Below the pieces are notes generated by a model, which searched no databases, had not been told where the DNA came from, and was given only the letters and a program-made list of their open reading frames with translations. A program made the translations under genes and the position numbers. A DNA stretch of 5,231 nucleotides from Dehalococcoidia bacterium (GTDB lineage Bacteria; Chloroflexota; Dehalococcoidia; Dehalococcoidales; UBA5760): the NCBI GenBank assembly GCA_030639215.1, contig DAOWDD010000048.1, forward strand, positions 1-5,231, in the 5' to 3' direction. Positions 4,129 through 5,231 of this stretch are shown here, one piece after another; the first letter of the stretch is position 1, and each line of letters starts with the position of its first letter.

Positions 4129-5231
4129 ATGATTAAGAAGACGGGCCTAGTCGTCCTGTCTAGCTTCCTGTTACTGGCCCTGTTTAGCCCCAGTCTGGTC
4201 CGGGCCGGGGATGGATTGAGGGTACTGGATAGCTCGGCTCAGGCGGAGTTTCCCTACCGGCTCAGCTTCAGTCTATCAGCGGAGAGTGATGTCAATATTA
4301 CCGATATCCGTCTCTGCTACCGAGTTGACCGGATAAACTTTGCCCGCGTGAGCAGTGAAGCCTATATTGATTTTGTGCCGGCTACCAGCGTCTCTATTGA
4401 CTGGGCTCTGGAAATGATAAAAATAGGAGGTCTCCCTCCCGGGTCCAGCCTGGAATACTGGTGGACGGTGGAAGATGTTGATGGCGATAGGGTGGCCACG
4501 CTGCCGGCCAGGATAGTGTTTGATGATAACCGCTATTCCTGGCAGAGCCTGACCGAGGGCAAGGTGACCCTGTACTGGTATCAGGGAGACAACTCCTTCG
4601 CCGGGGAGTTGATGTTGGCGGCCCAGCAGGCGCTTGAGCGTCTTAATGAGTATACCGCTGCCGAGCTTGAGCGGCCGGTGAAGCTCTATGTCTACGCCGA
4701 TGCCCGGGACCTACAGGGATCGATGATTTATCCCCAGGAGTGGACGGGTGGGGTTGCCTTCACCCGCTACGGGATTATGGCTATCGGTATTGCTCCTGAG
4801 AAGCTTGACTGGGGCAGGAAGGCAATCGTCCATGAGCTGACCCACCTGGTCATCCATCAGGTAACCCTTAACCCCTATAATGAGATACCCACTTGGCTTA
4901 ACGAGGGTCTGGCGATGCGCAGTGAGGGACCGCTGCCAGAATCATTTAGCCTCTATCTGAGTAGGGCGATAGCGGAGGGCAGCCTTATTTCGGTACAGAG
5001 CCTGTCGTCGCCGTTTTCTGCTTATGCTGATGAGGCTTCCCTTTCCTATGCTCAGAGTTACAGCCTGGTTGAGTTTCTTATCGATAGCTATGGCCAGGGT
5101 AAGATGTTTGAACTGTTGAATGCCTTCAAGGAAGGCAGCACCTATGACGGGGCACTGGAGAAGGTATACGGCTTTGATATGGATGGTCTGGATGACCTGT
5201 GGCAGGACTGGGTTACTCAGTCAGGGCAGCC
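4129..5231 (+). CDS. Secreted peptidase-MA-like zinc metallopeptidase (cut by window edge)
   Basis: The frame is open for 367 codons to the right edge, so the C-terminus is missing. Residues 1-26 form a signal peptide: KK, a hydrophobic core (LVVLSSFLLLALF) and a VRA cleavage site before GDG. Residues 27 to about 150 are a beta-rich, possibly Ig/FnIII-like domain (LEYWWTVEDVDGD; TEGKVTLYWYQGD). A gluzincin domain follows with HELTH (235-239) and WLNEGLA (256-262), giving two His ligands, the catalytic Glu236 and third zinc ligand Glu259. It is expected outside the cytoplasmic membrane; the substrate is unknown. ATG 4129 is preferred over the in-frame ATG 4120 because GGGGAAGGA (4110-4118) is 10 nt from the former and 1 nt from the latter. 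It starts 1 bp after the prfB stop, so coupling to RF2 translation is likely. Many such proteins have a C-terminal membrane anchor, which cannot be checked here. Confidence 0.88.
   Translation, partial: MIKKTGLVVLSSFLLLALFSPSLVRAGDGLRVLDSSAQAEFPYRLSFSLSAESDVNITDIRLCYRVDRINFARVSSEAYIDFVPATSVSIDWALEMIKIGGLPPGSSLEYWWTVEDVDGDRVATLPARIVFDDNRYSWQSLTEGKVTLYWYQGDNSFAGELMLAAQQALERLNEYTAAELERPVKLYVYADARDLQGSMIYPQEWTGGVAFTRYGIMAIGIAPEKLDWGRKAIVHELTHLVIHQVTLNPYNEIPTWLNEGLAMRSEGPLPESFSLYLSRAIAEGSLISVQSLSSPFSAYADEASLSYAQSYSLVEFLIDSYGQGKMFELLNAFKEGSTYDGALEKVYGFDMDGLDDLWQDWVTQSGQ

Noticed and set aside
1..5231. tRNA, rRNA, CRISPR array, insertion sequence or attachment site
   Set aside because: No cloverleaf, regular spacer-repeat array, transposase sequence or flanking target duplication was seen anywhere in the window.

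Overview
The window is an ordinary bacterial housekeeping stretch and I see no new defence, mobile or biosynthetic system in it. Gene content and protein style suggest a member of the Chloroflexota, possibly Dehalococcoidia-like. The main reason is the last gene, a secreted protein with a beta-rich N-terminal domain and a peptidase-MA-like domain, an architecture I associate with that phylum. Other hints are the PEP synthase N-terminus and the use of TTG and GTG starts. This is an inference from recalled family resemblance, not from a search.

Layout. At the left edge (1-273, minus) lies the N-terminal 91 residues of a phosphoenolpyruvate synthase. It is divergent from a bifunctional nuclease (BFN/DUF151) family gene (410-964, plus), and the 136 bp between them carry two promoters packed back to back. 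The BFN gene converges on a minus-strand ribosome-biogenesis operon read right to left: rpsP (bS16, TTG start), khpA (KH-domain RNA-binding protein, ATGA overlap with rpsP) and rimM (16S rRNA processing protein). A 164-bp gap with a strong hairpin separates khpA from rimM.

Divergent from rpsP is a compact plus-strand operon: nfi (endonuclease V), prfB (release factor 2) and the secreted metallopeptidase, which is cut by the right edge. These three genes overlap or nearly touch: nfi and prfB share 13 bp, and the peptidase ATG follows the prfB stop by 1 bp. prfB contains the classical autoregulatory +1 frameshift (CTT TGA C), so its product is read from two frames, 3017-3082 and 3084-4127, giving 369 residues.

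Points most worth a second look are: (1) an unusually weak Shine-Dalgarno-like stimulator at the prfB frameshift site; (2) Tyr instead of Phe in the RF2 stop-codon-recognition tripeptide (SPY for SPF); (3) a promoter that places the nfi GTG start 6 nt after a perfect TATAAT, implying a leaderless mRNA, with a cluster of CTATAA/TTATAG inverted repeats over the nfi/rpsP divergent control region; (4) the khpA-rimM intergenic hairpin with mutually exclusive inner pairings; (5) the overlapping divergent ppsA/BFN promoters. All are sequence observations with inferred function.
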